Assembly: GCA_005503165.1 (NCBI GenBank)
Contig: SCNT01000009.1
Location: 1-64,000, forward strand
DNA: 64,000 nucleotides
DNA from: Sphingomonadaceae bacterium 3R27E2-A
GTDB taxonomy: Bacteria; Pseudomonadota; Alphaproteobacteria; Sphingomonadales; Sphingomonadaceae
Direction of reading: 5' to 3'
Position 1 is the first letter of the stretch, and every line of letters starts with the position of its first letter. Below, one piece after another: positions 35,367 to 44,454 of the stretch. The notes under the pieces were generated by a model that ran no database searches, had not been told where the DNA came from, and saw nothing but the letters and a program-made list of their open reading frames with translations. The translations under genes were made by a program, and so were the position numbers.

Positions 35367-36140
35367 ATGCTGCGTATCGAGGAAGATGGCGGGATAGCCG
35401 TCGTTCGGATCGACAGGCCGGAAGCGCGAAACGCCCTGAACGCGGAAACGCTTTCCGCCTTGACGGATACCGCGCGAACCCTGGGTCGGAGATCCGACAT
35501 TTCCGCCGTTATCTTGACGGGCACCGACAGATTTTTTTCCGCTGGCATCGACCTCAAGGCCGAACCGAGAGCTTCAGCTACGCTCCTCGAGCGGCGCGAT
35601 GCCGCGCGCGCGGGTCCTGATCTGTGCCGCGCATGGGAAGCGATCGAGGCAGTGACGATCGTTGCGATCGAAGGCTATTGTGTCGGCGGGGCCTGCGCGC
35701 TCGCACTCGCGTGCGACTTCCGCATCATGGCAGCGGGCGCGATGATGCGGCTTCCGGAGGTCCCGCTCGGCATGAACATGAGTTGGGGGACCCTGCCAAG
35801 GCTGGTCGCTCTGATCGGGCCGGCACGGGCAAAGGCTTTCGCGCTCTTCGGAGAGCCTGCCCATGTATCGGAGTGCCTGGCGTGGGGGCTTGCCGACCGC
35901 TCGGCCGAGCAAGGCGAGGCCCTGACCGAGGCAAGGCAATGGGCCGAGCGTGTCGCAGCGCTTCCACCACTACCGGCGCGCATGACCAAGGAGGCGATCA
36001 ACGCCAGCGCCAATGCGCTGAGCGCCGCGGCAAGCTTCATGGACCGCGACCAGTTTCTCCTCACGTCGCTCACCGACGATTTCGGTGAGGGGGTCGCCGC
36101 CTTTCTGGAGAAGCGCGCGGGGCGCTTCCGCGGGGACTAG
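35367..36140 (+). CDS. Enoyl-CoA hydratase/isomerase
   Basis: A 257-residue crotonase-fold protein with AAGGAGAGACAAG right before the ATG at 35367. The oxyanion segments are FSAGIDLKAE and VGGACALALACDFRI, and the acid/base region is LPEVPLGMNMSWGTLPRL. The first Glu of classical hydratases seems replaced (MNMSW), which may point to another crotonase reaction. It is a monofunctional cytoplasmic enzyme acting on a CoA thioester, probably made by the ligase at 16628. It lies 261 bp after the carboxylesterase. Confidence 0.88.
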   Translation: MLRIEEDGGIAVVRIDRPEARNALNAETLSALTDTARTLGRRSDISAVILTGTDRFFSAGIDLKAEPRASATLLERRDAARAGPDLCRAWEAIEAVTIVAIEGYCVGGACALALACDFRIMAAGAMMRLPEVPLGMNMSWGTLPRLVALIGPARAKAFALFGEPAHVSECLAWGLADRSAEQGEALTEARQWAERVAALPPLPARMTKEAINASANALSAAASFMDRDQFLLTSLTDDFGEGVAAFLEKRAGRFRGD

Positions 36141-36143
36141 TAA

Positions 36144-36161
36144 TGTCGCTGCATATCGACA
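36144..36161. promoter_or_regulatory. TGTCG-N8-CGACA inverted repeat before the tandem GntR gene
   Basis: TGTCGCTGCATATCGACA has 5-bp inverted arms and shares the TGTC and GACA half-sites of the 15-bp operators, but with wider spacing. It lies 26 bp before the GTG start of the tandem GntR gene. It may be that protein's own operator. Confidence 0.45.
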
Positions 36162-36186
36162 TATAGCCTCCTTGTAGGGGAAAACA

Positions 36187-37587
36187 GTGGTCGAGCCTAA
36201 ACCAGCGGGACGCGTCGCGGACAATCGCCTCGCTCCGGACGATGTCGTATTCGTTGCCCTCGAACGGATTATCGAAGGCGCTCTCGTCGCTGGCGCGCGC
36301 ATAACCGAGCGTTGGATTGTCGACCAGGCGGGCGTAACGCACGCGCAGGCGCGCGAAGCCCTTCATCGCCTCGACAAGCTCGGCGCGCTCACGCTCTCCG
36401 CGCGCCGGGGCGCAACGCTGATACGTCCCGATCATGTTGACCCGTCCGACATCCGGCCGATCTGGCTTGCACTGCTCGGGATGGCAGGCCGAAAGGCTGC
36501 GGGGCGCGAAGTGGTCGCGCCAGCGCCCGTCCTCAGGACCCCGTCAGCCCGCTGGCCGCGATATCTGGCCTTGCGAACGAATATCGACCTGATCGGGCGA
36601 GCCGCCGGAAGCGAGCGACTGACGCACGTCCTGCAGCGGCTGGCGCTGCAAAGCGTCATCGGCCGTGGCGGTTTCGGCGCGATCGCCCCGGACGCCGTCG
36701 CGCAATTCGCTGCCAGCGTTGCTCGCGGGGCGTTCGACGAAGCCGCGCTCAACGCCAGTTTCGAGGATTGCTCTCCGCGCGCTCCCGCGCGTGACGAGGC
36801 GACCTCATTGCCCCGCGCGGTCGGCAGCCCAATCATCGACCTCGGCGACTCCGCTTCCTCGGCGCGCGCATATCTCGACCGGATCGCGAAGCGGCTTTCG
36901 TTGTCGCCAACGGCCGCGCCCTCGACGTCCGATCAACTCGCCTCTGCGATCCTGCAACGTATCCAGTTCGGCGAGATCAGACCCGGGGAGGCGGTGCGGG
37001 AGCTTCCGCTCGCCCAGGAATTCGGCGTCAGCCGGGGACCCGTGCGGGACGCACTGCGCGCGCTGGACCGCCAGGGCATCATCGATATCGAGGGTCGGCG
37101 CGGCGCATTCGTCCAGCGATTTGCGGCACGGGATGTTGCCGACCTTTTCGAGATCCGTGCGACCGTATCGGGGGTTCAGATGGCGGAAGCGGCAATCGCC
37201 CCGGACCGTCCGGACTGGATCGATGATGAACTGCGGGCGGGCGCCGCCCTTCTCGATGAAATCGCGCATGATCCGGATAGTCCGCTCGGAAACTATATCG
37301 TTGTCCGCCGGGCGCTGGCGATGGTCACGCTCGCTGCCGGAGGAAACATTGCCGTGGGACGATTGGCGGCCGAGCTTGAGGGCCAGGTTTCGATCCTATG
37401 GACCACGGTCCTCAGGAAAAGCCGCCAGGTCGCCTCTGCCAGGACCTGGCGATCCATTGTCGAGGCGATAATTTCCCGGGACGCAAGCGCGGCGAGGTAC
37501 AACGGACAGCGCATCGTCGAGGAGGCCGCGATCGAGGCCCTGAGCGAAGCGAGAGCGATCGAGAGGCGAAGCGCGCCCGGTCCATGA
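36187..37587 (+). CDS. Tandem GntR-FCD/GntR-FCD regulator
   Basis: A 466-residue protein, twice the usual GntR length. The GTG start follows AGGGGA. A first winged-helix domain is at about residues 18-80 (ERWIVDQAGVTHAQAREALH), then a weak FCD-like helical part to about 205. A second, better-conserved winged helix follows at about 246-310 (LPLAQEFGVSRGPVRDALRA), then a second FCD domain to about 455. It appears to be a gene fusion or internal duplication with one degenerate half. A covalent dimer could bind one operator asymmetrically. It closes the island after the hydratase gene and is a candidate reader of the TGTC...GACA sites. Confidence 0.85.
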   Translation: MVEPKPAGRVADNRLAPDDVVFVALERIIEGALVAGARITERWIVDQAGVTHAQAREALHRLDKLGALTLSARRGATLIRPDHVDPSDIRPIWLALLGMAGRKAAGREVVAPAPVLRTPSARWPRYLALRTNIDLIGRAAGSERLTHVLQRLALQSVIGRGGFGAIAPDAVAQFAASVARGAFDEAALNASFEDCSPRAPARDEATSLPRAVGSPIIDLGDSASSARAYLDRIAKRLSLSPTAAPSTSDQLASAILQRIQFGEIRPGEAVRELPLAQEFGVSRGPVRDALRALDRQGIIDIEGRRGAFVQRFAARDVADLFEIRATVSGVQMAEAAIAPDRPDWIDDELRAGAALLDEIAHDPDSPLGNYIVVRRALAMVTLAAGGNIAVGRLAAELEGQVSILWTTVLRKSRQVASARTWRSIVEAIISRDASAARYNGQRIVEEAAIEALSEARAIERRSAPGP

Positions 37588-37972
37588 CCGGCGATATGGG
37601 CTGACGCCCTTCCCGCTGCGAGGTTCGAGATTGGCACCGCGCGTGTGCCTGCCAGGGTTCGTCCAGCCGCGAAACATCTGGTTGCATTGGCGATGGTGCG
37701 GAAGGCTGGTCCCTCTGCCCGTGTCGAGGAGCGACATTCGGCCGCGCGCAATGCTGCCCTGGCGCAAGGGCGCAGCGCGCGATGGTCCGGACGCGGGGAC
37801 ATTATTTTTCATCGGCAAGGCCTTCGAGCCCTGGAACGACGATCGAGGCTGCTACGCCCGTCCGCGGTCCTGTGACGCCGGTTCGGCCGCTTGTGCCATG
37901 GCTGGCAGCGACGCCGCCGCTCCTCGCCTCGCGAGCGCTACACGCGTCGCCGATCCGCCATGCGGGCAGCTT
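37588..37972. other. Intergenic region without recognised gene
   Basis: About 385 bp between the tandem GntR gene and the convergent KDG kinase gene. Open frames on both strands lack ribosome sites and family resemblance. It marks the boundary between the ester-cleavage island and the alginate locus. Confidence 0.5.
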
Positions 37973-38992
37973 CTAGCGCGAGATATCCTGCGCATGATTG
38001 GAGGCGCCATCGACGGCTGCGCGTGAAAATGGCGCGAAATCCCCGCGAATGCCGTGCTTGAGGACTGCCAGCGAGAGGCCGTCGCGCGCCGCTTCTGCGA
38101 GGCCCCTGCCCGCCCACAGTCCGTCGAGCACGCCCGCCGCAAAGGCATCGCCAGTTCCGACCCGGTCGATCACCGGCGCGACGAGAACCGAATCGGTCGA
38201 ACCGCCCTCGTCGCGCGTATCGACCCGGGCCACGAGCCGGTGCGCGTCAGGCCCGATGATTTCGCGAGCCGTCGAGGCAACATATTCGAGGGCTGGAAAC
38301 GCCTCCAGCAACCCCAGAGCCGCTTCGCGCCGCCGGGTTTCTCCATCACCCGAAAAGGCCCGTCCCAACAGCAGCCCGGCGTCGCGATGATTGCCGAACA
38401 GCACGGTTGCGTGTGCAACGATCGGCTTCAGTATCGCCGCCGGTTCAGGCTGCCAGCGCTCCCAGAGCCGGCCGCGCCAATTGCCGTCGAACGAGACCCC
38501 GATCCCGGCAGCGCGAGCCCGCGTCACTGCATCGAGCGCAGCCTCGGCACTCTTCGGTCCGAGCGCAGGGGTAACGCCCGAAAGGTGCAGCCATCCCGCG
38601 CCTTCCAGCAAACGATCCCAGTCCCAATCGCGCGGCCGCATCTCCGCAAAGGCCGATCCGGCGCGGTCGTACACCACTTGAGCCGGGCGCATCGGGCCGC
38701 CGGGGAGATGATAGTAGAGGCCGATGCGGCCCACAGGCCGCGGCACCGCTGCGACATCGACGCCGTGGCGGCGAAGTTCGCCCAGCACGCCGTCCCCCAG
38801 GGGCCCCTCGGGAATCGCACTGATCATTTTGGTGCGGCGCCCGAGCGCCGCAAGCGCCACCGCTACATTTGCTTCCGCGCCGCCGACATGCGCGTCGAAA
38901 CGCGCCGATTGCAGTGGCAGTTCGCCGCCGGGGACCGAAACCCGCATGACGATTTCGCCGAAGCAGGCGATGGGACCGGGGGTCTCGATCAC
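37973..38992 (-). CDS. kdgK: 2-keto-3-deoxygluconate kinase (PfkB family)
   Basis: A 339-residue sugar kinase. The GTG start at 38992 overlaps the hydratase stop (GTGA). GGAEANVAVALAALG is the N-terminal PfkB region and VIDRVGTGDAFAAGVLDG the C-terminal signature, with the catalytic Asp in VGTGDAF. SFDGNWRGRLW resembles KDG kinases (the FDxNxR motif with Gly-Asn-Trp-Arg). It would phosphorylate KDG from alginate to KDPG for the Entner-Doudoroff pathway. It is the third gene of the operon GntR - hydratase - kinase. The KDPG aldolase is not in the window. Confidence 0.85.
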   Translation of the reverse strand: MIETPGPIACFGEIVMRVSVPGGELPLQSARFDAHVGGAEANVAVALAALGRRTKMISAIPEGPLGDGVLGELRRHGVDVAAVPRPVGRIGLYYHLPGGPMRPAQVVYDRAGSAFAEMRPRDWDWDRLLEGAGWLHLSGVTPALGPKSAEAALDAVTRARAAGIGVSFDGNWRGRLWERWQPEPAAILKPIVAHATVLFGNHRDAGLLLGRAFSGDGETRRREAALGLLEAFPALEYVASTAREIIGPDAHRLVARVDTRDEGGSTDSVLVAPVIDRVGTGDAFAAGVLDGLWAGRGLAEAARDGLSLAVLKHGIRGDFAPFSRAAVDGASNHAQDISR

Positions 38993-39786
38993 CCGCGGAA
39001 CCCCGTCTCGCCGACGGCGGAGCACATGATCTCGACGCCTGCACCGAAGCGCGCGATCGCCATCTGTCCGATGGCGACCGGATGGACCCCGGTGATCGCA
39101 CCGGCCGAAATCCACTGCCCTGCCTTCAATTCGATGACACCCTCGCGGTGGAGACCGACGAGAAAATCGAGCGATCCAAAGGGGCCGTCGAGGACATCGA
39201 TCGGACGCCCCGTCCCGACGACGACATCGTCGATCAGCGTTTCCACCTCCAGCGTCTGAAAATCCTCCATGTGCAGCCCCGGCCCTAGGAGCAGCCCGTT
39301 GTTGATGCCCATGTCAGCGACGATGCCGAAAGGAGCATGATCGTGAACGTCGGGTGCCGGGGAGCTGGCGACCTCGAAACCGGCGCGGATCGCATCGATC
39401 CACAGATTGCCGGCCTCGCCGGAGCCGCCCTCCTCCGGCACCGCGCGAAGGCGCAGCATCACCTCGGCCTCGATCGCGCCCGCCCCGCCCTCAAAAACCG
39501 ACGCATCTCCGGGCGTACCGGGATCGAGTTCGGCAATCCGCAGGACAGGTCCCGCGACGCGCTCGGCACCGAGCGCCTCGACAAGCGCCGGCGGAACCCG
39601 CCCGACTTTCCATCCGAGCACCGGGGCGCCGAGCGCATGGACCAGTTGCCGCTGGATCACATATGCCTCGGCCAGGGTCGCGGGAACCGGGGTCGGAAAG
39701 GCAGCCAGCGAACGCCCGGACAGGCGCGCATCGAGCAGCGCCGCGACGACATCGTCCGCGGCCGGCGGGAGCGAATGTCCAGACAT
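38989..39786 (-). CDS. Fumarylacetoacetase/2-keto-4-pentenoate hydratase-family enzyme
   Basis: A 265-residue protein. The ATG overlaps the GntR stop (ATGA). GWKVGRVPPALVEALG and GGAGAIEAEVMLRLRA carry the metal-binding Glu residues of the FAH fold. FGSLDFLVGLHREGVIELKA and the C-terminus AIARFGAGVEIMCSAV match the MhpD hydratase branch. Known members hydrate 2-ketopentenoates or act on 2-keto-3-deoxy sugar acids. Its place between a regulator and the KDG kinase in an alginate locus is unusual. It might work on a keto-deoxy acid side-product. Function inferred only. Confidence 0.8.
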   Translation of the reverse strand: MSGHSLPPAADDVVAALLDARLSGRSLAAFPTPVPATLAEAYVIQRQLVHALGAPVLGWKVGRVPPALVEALGAERVAGPVLRIAELDPGTPGDASVFEGGAGAIEAEVMLRLRAVPEEGGSGEAGNLWIDAIRAGFEVASSPAPDVHDHAPFGIVADMGINNGLLLGPGLHMEDFQTLEVETLIDDVVVGTGRPIDVLDGPFGSLDFLVGLHREGVIELKAGQWISAGAITGVHPVAIGQMAIARFGAGVEIMCSAVGETGFRG

Positions 39787-40532
39787 CAGGCCAGTTTTGC
39801 GCTCAGCAAATAGCGTTCGCGACTTTCCGCCGACTGGCGGCGCAATTCGACCATCGCGCGTTCTTCGGTCTCGTCGAGCATCGATTCGAGCAAGCGGTTG
39901 AAATGCCGCCGCATGGCGAGGCGTGCGCCGGTCGCATCGCGCTTGCGCAAGGCTGCGACGACGTCGGCATGCTCGGACTGCCGCGCGGCGCCGTCCTTGC
40001 GACAAACCAGCGAATGGCTGTGCCGCACCTCGGGAAGCTCGAGGCGCATGCGCCAAAGGCTCTCGATGACATGGACAATCGCCTTGTTGTTGGAGGCGGC
40101 CGCAATGGTCATATGAAACTCGTGGTCGATCGCGCTGATCTCTTCCTCGGTGGCACCGTCGTCGGCCATCGCGGCCAGGAGGTTGTCGAGCCGGGCGAGC
40201 TCGCTGGCGGCGATGGTCGGGGCCGCCAGCGCCGCGGCTTCGGCCTCGAACAGCGACCGTGCCTCGGTCAGCTCGAACGCGCTGACCTTGGGCAAAATCG
40301 CGTTATCGCCCGGAAGCTCGGGCGCCACATAGGCTCCGGCACCGGTGCGGATCCGAATCCAGTCGGTGGCCTGTAGCGCTATTTCCGCTTCCCGGATTGT
40401 CACGCGGCTTACCTCGAACTGCTCCGACAGCTCGCGCTCGCCGGGAAGCCGCGTTCCGGGCGGCCATGTTCCATCCAGGATCGAGCGGCGAATGGAATCG
40501 GCGACATCTTCATAAAGGCGGCGTTCAGCCAT
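39786..40532 (-). CDS. GntR-family regulator of the alginate locus, FadR/FCD type
   Basis: A 248-residue regulator. The winged helix is at residues 5-70 (RLPGERELSEQFEVSRVTI), then a short wing TGAGAYVAPE. The FCD domain follows (FELTEARSLFEAEAAALAAP, DHEFHMTIAAASNN, HADVVAALRKRD) with the three metal-ligand His expected in this fold. It is the first gene of the operon with the hydratase and KDG kinase. GGTCATACAA and TGGTAGGACA lie 34-55 bp upstream and resemble sites in the lyase promoter. It probably responds to KDG or a related sugar acid and represses the locus. Confidence 0.9.
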   Translation of the reverse strand: MAERRLYEDVADSIRRSILDGTWPPGTRLPGERELSEQFEVSRVTIREAEIALQATDWIRIRTGAGAYVAPELPGDNAILPKVSAFELTEARSLFEAEAAALAAPTIAASELARLDNLLAAMADDGATEEEISAIDHEFHMTIAAASNNKAIVHVIESLWRMRLELPEVRHSHSLVCRKDGAARQSEHADVVAALRKRDATGARLAMRRHFNRLLESMLDETEERAMVELRRQSAESRERYLLSAKLA

Positions 40533-40565
40533 AGCTCATGGTTCTCCAAACAAATGCACGGAGAA

Positions 40566-40587
40566 GGTCATACAATGTGGTAGGACA
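40566..40587. promoter_or_regulatory. GGTCWKACAA-like sites before the GntR gene
   Basis: GGTCATACAA at 40566-40575 and TGGTAGGACA at 40578-40587. They resemble GGTATGACAA and GGTCTGACAA in the lyase/receptor promoter at 51.9 kb and the TGGT-N3-ACCA pattern known for FadR-like regulators. Candidate autoregulatory operator. Confidence 0.4.
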
Positions 40588-40612
40588 TGTTTGAACCCCA
40601 ACTTTCAGGCTC

Positions 40613-41569
40613 CTACTCTTTGCAGGCGCGCGGCGCGGGCAGTTTGTGCAAGCAGAGAAATTTCATCAGCCGGGCGTTGACTAGCGCCTTGCCTTCCGGG
40701 TCGAACTTGCCATGTCCGCCGCGCTCGACTGTTACATAGTCGTGGAGCACTCCAAGCCGGGTCAGGCGCTGCTCCAGATCGATCGACTGGCTGATCGGAA
40801 CGACCGGATCGGCATCGCCATGAACGATGAAGATCGGCGGGCTGTCCTTGGTCAACCAATTTACCGGCGACATATGCTGTGCCATTTCGGACGCGTCGCC
40901 GCGTTTGCCGATCCAGTTGGCGACCGAGGGATGGAGATCGCCGGTCACGGGTCGCAACGCGGCTAGATCGGTCGGGCCAAAAAAGTCCAGGATGGCGGCA
41001 GGGCGCGGCGCCGCCTCGCATTGCCGGGCGTCGATATCATTTCCTTCCGGCAGCAGGCCTGCCATCAGGGCAAGGTGACCGCCTGCCGAAGTCCCGAACA
41101 CGACAATCCGTTCAGGATCGAAACGGAGACGCACTGCATTGGCGCGCACCCAGCCGAGCGCGCAGCGGGCATCCTGCACCGCTGCCGGAGCTGGCGCCTC
41201 GCCCGCTAGCCGATATTCGACCGCGATGACGGAGAAGCCAGCCTCGATATAGGCCCGGAAGCTGTCCGCATCGGACGGGCGGGCGCCCTTGGACCAACCG
41301 CCGCCGTGGAAGTAGACGATCACCGGCGTCGGTGCGTCCCTCGAGCCGGGATGAATATAAGCGTCGAGGTGCAACGACCTCGCGCCGATCTCCCGATAGA
41401 CGATATCACGGATTTCGGTTCCGGCCGGACCGTACGGCGCCGCAGCCGAAGGCCAGGCGACGGACAGGATCAGAAACAGCCAGGCGAGGCCGAGCGTCCG
41501 CCGCCAGTTTCCCTCAACTGGCGGGATGCGGGCGTCGGCCGAGTTTGTGATTGCCTGCCCCATGGTCAT
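40613..41569 (-). CDS. Exported alpha/beta hydrolase, esterase/lipase family
   Basis: A 318-residue protein. A signal anchor is seen at residues 25-45 (LGLAWLFLILSVAWPSAA). The HGGGWS oxyanion motif, nucleophile FGTSAGG, Asp in VHGDADPVVP and His in GGHGKF form a full catalytic set typical of the BD-FAE/acetyl-esterase group. Its ATG overlaps the stop of the TonB receptor gene (ATGA), so they are coupled. Likely job: removing acyl or acetyl groups from imported oligosaccharide in the periplasm. Substrate not proven. Confidence 0.87.
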   Translation of the reverse strand: MTMGQAITNSADARIPPVEGNWRRTLGLAWLFLILSVAWPSAAAPYGPAGTEIRDIVYREIGARSLHLDAYIHPGSRDAPTPVIVYFHGGGWSKGARPSDADSFRAYIEAGFSVIAVEYRLAGEAPAPAAVQDARCALGWVRANAVRLRFDPERIVVFGTSAGGHLALMAGLLPEGNDIDARQCEAAPRPAAILDFFGPTDLAALRPVTGDLHPSVANWIGKRGDASEMAQHMSPVNWLTKDSPPIFIVHGDADPVVPISQSIDLEQRLTRLGVLHDYVTVERGGHGKFDPEGKALVNARLMKFLCLHKLPAPRACKE

Positions 41570-44454
41570 ATCCGCGCCCGGATGCCGACGAAATATTTGG
41601 CGCCATAATAGTGATACTGACGGCTACTGCCATAAACCGGCATGTAGGTCGCCTTGGGTTCGTTGAAGATGTTGAGCGCCTCGAAGCGGAGCGACACGCC
41701 CTTCATCAGATTGAGCGACGCGCGCAGATCGACGGTTTCGCTGGGGCCGACATAGCGTAGCTGGCTGTTGCCGCCGACGAAGTCCTGGAAATAGCTCGAC
41801 CGGTAATTGTAGATCGCCTGCAGCGACACCGGGCCGATATCGTAATAAGCCTGCGCCGACAGCACATTCTTCGAATAGCCCGACAGGTTCGCCGGCGGGA
41901 TGATGCCTGCACTGACGGTATCGGTTTCGGGGTCATAGACTTCGCCGAGGCGGATGTCCTGCGTCTTGAAGTTCGAGTTGGCGTAATTGTAGCTGACCTT
42001 GGCGCCGAGCCCGTCGAGCGGCTTGGGCAGGAAGCTGAAGCGCGTCGCGGCGGTCAGTTCGAGGCCGTAGATGCGCGACTTGTCGGGGCTGTTGCGCGTT
42101 TGCGTCACCGGAATCGTCACCGACTGGCCGTCGATGGTGAAATCTTCGTCGAACACGACCGGCTGGAAGCCGCCGGTGAACTGCTTGTAGTAGACGGTTG
42201 CCGAGAAGAGGCTGTCCTTGTTTGGATACCATTCGAACGCAAGGTCGGCGTTCCACGACATCAGCGGCTTGAGGCGCGGGCTGCCGTTCGCGGTGATGTT
42301 GCGGATCGCATCCTCAACCGACGTGAAGCTGGTGCCGTCCTCGAGCAGGATCGTCCGCCCGGCGCCGAGCGCGCTGGGGTTGGGGCGCGACATCGCGCGA
42401 TAGCCCGCGGCGCGGACCAGCGTTTTCGGCCCGACCTCGAAGATCGCGTTGATGCTGGGCAGGATACGCGTGTTGCTGCTCTTGATCGTCACCGTATCGA
42501 AATCGCCCGATGTGACGAGGCGGATCGTGCCGTCGGGATTGTTGACGATGCTGAGGTCGCTGCGCAGCCCGTTCGAGGTCACGCGGGTGTTGACGACGCG
42601 GACGCCGAAATTGCCGCGCACGGGCATATTGCCCAAGTCGCCGCCATATTCGGCCATGAAATAGCCCGCGAGCGTGCGTTCGGTGACGTCGCGATTGGCG
42701 ACCGATCGCGTGTCGGCGGGAAGGCCGGGGTCCTCGGTGCCCATATATTCGCGGAACAGGCAATCGACGTCGAAGGTCGCCCAGCTGTGGATATTATTGC
42801 CTTTCGCCGCCGACAGAAAGTCGGTCTGGGGGAAGGCTTGGCGGCACAGATTGTTGATGCGACGATCTTCGGCCATCGCCGGGTTCAGGTTGAAGTCGCC
42901 GTTGCGTATATCATAGTCGCGATAGGTCAGATGCGACCAACGACCGCCGGCCGACAGCGTCTTGAAGAAACCGTCGAGTTCATAGGCTGCGTCGAAGCGT
43001 CCGGCGTAGATCTCGTTATGCCGTTTGCTCTCGTCGCGGCGGAAGCGCGCGTCGTCCCAGAAGAGATTGTGGTTATTGAGGTCGAAGCGCGGATCGATCG
43101 TGATCGTCGGCACGAAGCTGCCCGGCGTGATGGAATAGGAGTAGGGAACTCGCATATTGCTCGACGTGAAACCGTTGCCCGTGACGCTGAAGAAGTTGCG
43201 GACATTGTTGACGTCGAACGGGTCGGTACGCAGGCGTGTGTTGCGCTCGATCTCCGTACGGATCGTACGCGAATAGCTGCCGTCCAGCGTCAGCGTCAGC
43301 CGGTCGGTAGGCCGCCATTCGACCGACAGGCCGCCGCCCAGATACTCCTCCGAGCGCGACAATTCCGACCCGTTGGATTCGAGCGCTGACAAACCATTGA
43401 GGCTCTGGACGATGCCATTCTCGTCGAAGACGACGTTGGTAAGGCCGAACCGGCCTTCGGAGATGTTGAGGTCGCGGCGGCTCTCGACATAGGTCCGCTT
43501 CGAATATTGGACGTCGAGATTGACATCGAGCGTGTCCGAGGGCTGCCACTGGATCGCACCGAAGATCGCGTCGCGCTTGTCGGTCTCGCTGATCTGGCGG
43601 AAGGTGTACGCGTTGGGAACCAGGTAGAAGGCGCGGTTCTGGCCATATTCCGCGCGCGTATATTCGTCGCAATTGTTGTTCGCGACGACCGGCGCTGCCT
43701 GGCAAGCGGTCCAGGTCGACGAGGCCGCATAGGTTTCTTCGGGGTTATTCGTATCGTTGCGCTGGACGCCGATCGCAATGCCGATCGTGTCGTTCGCGAA
43801 CTGGTCGACGTAGCTCAGCGTCCCGCGCCAGCCGACGCCGCCCTCGCGGCCGGTGATGCGGTCCCCATAGGGATTATATTGCGCTTTGAGTTCGCCCTGC
43901 AGACGCCGCTTGCCGAAGTCGAGCGGTCGAAGCGTCCCGATCTCGATCGTCCCTGCGACGCCGCCCTCGACGAGGCTCGCCTGCTGCGTCTTGTAGATTT
44001 TGATGTTGTTAACCAGTTCCGACGGGAACTGGTTGAAGTTGACCGACCGGTCGCCGCTGCCGTTGGTCGCGTCGCGGCCATTGAAAGTAGAATTTGACAG
44101 GAACGGGCCGAGCCCGCGCAGCGCGATCTCCGAGGCATCGCCCTTCTCGCGGTGGGTCGTCGCACCGGTGATCGTCTGGATCGCCTGCCCGACCGAGATC
44201 GCCGGGATGTCACCGATGTCGTCGGACGACAGCGCATCGACGATCGCGGTCTCCTCGCGCTTGGTGTTGATGGAATTCTGGATCGTCTCACGGATACCGG
44301 TGACGATGATCGCCTCCTCCTCCACCTTCTCCTGCGCTGCAACAGTCGCATCCTGCGCCATCACGGGCATTGCGGCGACCGCCATCGTCGAACCTGCACC
44401 CGCCAGCAGCGCAGCACGCAAGCTGCGCGCGCGCAATGAATTGCGAGAATTCAC
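41566..44454 (-). CDS. TonB-dependent receptor of the alginate locus (TonB_Xanth_Caul type)
   Basis: A 962-residue outer-membrane receptor. GTG at 44454 (VNSRNSLRARSLRAALLAGA) is chosen because AGGGAGAGACGAT directly precedes it; an upstream TTG at 44490 lacks a ribosome site. Signal peptide ends near VMAQ. TonB box AIIVTGIRETI, plug DALSSDDIGDIPAISVG and EIALRGLGPFLSNS, and a barrel ending YFVGIRARI are typical of the large polysaccharide receptors. It is coupled to an esterase. With the receptor at 51975 it probably imports alginate oligomers of different size or acetylation. Confidence 0.9.
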   Translation of the reverse strand: MNSRNSLRARSLRAALLAGAGSTMAVAAMPVMAQDATVAAQEKVEEEAIIVTGIRETIQNSINTKREETAIVDALSSDDIGDIPAISVGQAIQTITGATTHREKGDASEIALRGLGPFLSNSTFNGRDATNGSGDRSVNFNQFPSELVNNIKIYKTQQASLVEGGVAGTIEIGTLRPLDFGKRRLQGELKAQYNPYGDRITGREGGVGWRGTLSYVDQFANDTIGIAIGVQRNDTNNPEETYAASSTWTACQAAPVVANNNCDEYTRAEYGQNRAFYLVPNAYTFRQISETDKRDAIFGAIQWQPSDTLDVNLDVQYSKRTYVESRRDLNISEGRFGLTNVVFDENGIVQSLNGLSALESNGSELSRSEEYLGGGLSVEWRPTDRLTLTLDGSYSRTIRTEIERNTRLRTDPFDVNNVRNFFSVTGNGFTSSNMRVPYSYSITPGSFVPTITIDPRFDLNNHNLFWDDARFRRDESKRHNEIYAGRFDAAYELDGFFKTLSAGGRWSHLTYRDYDIRNGDFNLNPAMAEDRRINNLCRQAFPQTDFLSAAKGNNIHSWATFDVDCLFREYMGTEDPGLPADTRSVANRDVTERTLAGYFMAEYGGDLGNMPVRGNFGVRVVNTRVTSNGLRSDLSIVNNPDGTIRLVTSGDFDTVTIKSSNTRILPSINAIFEVGPKTLVRAAGYRAMSRPNPSALGAGRTILLEDGTSFTSVEDAIRNITANGSPRLKPLMSWNADLAFEWYPNKDSLFSATVYYKQFTGGFQPVVFDEDFTIDGQSVTIPVTQTRNSPDKSRIYGLELTAATRFSFLPKPLDGLGAKVSYNYANSNFKTQDIRLGEVYDPETDTVSAGIIPPANLSGYSKNVLSAQAYYDIGPVSLQAIYNYRSSYFQDFVGGNSQLRYVGPSETVDLRASLNLMKGVSLRFEALNIFNEPKATYMPVYGSSRQYHYYGAKYFVGIRARI

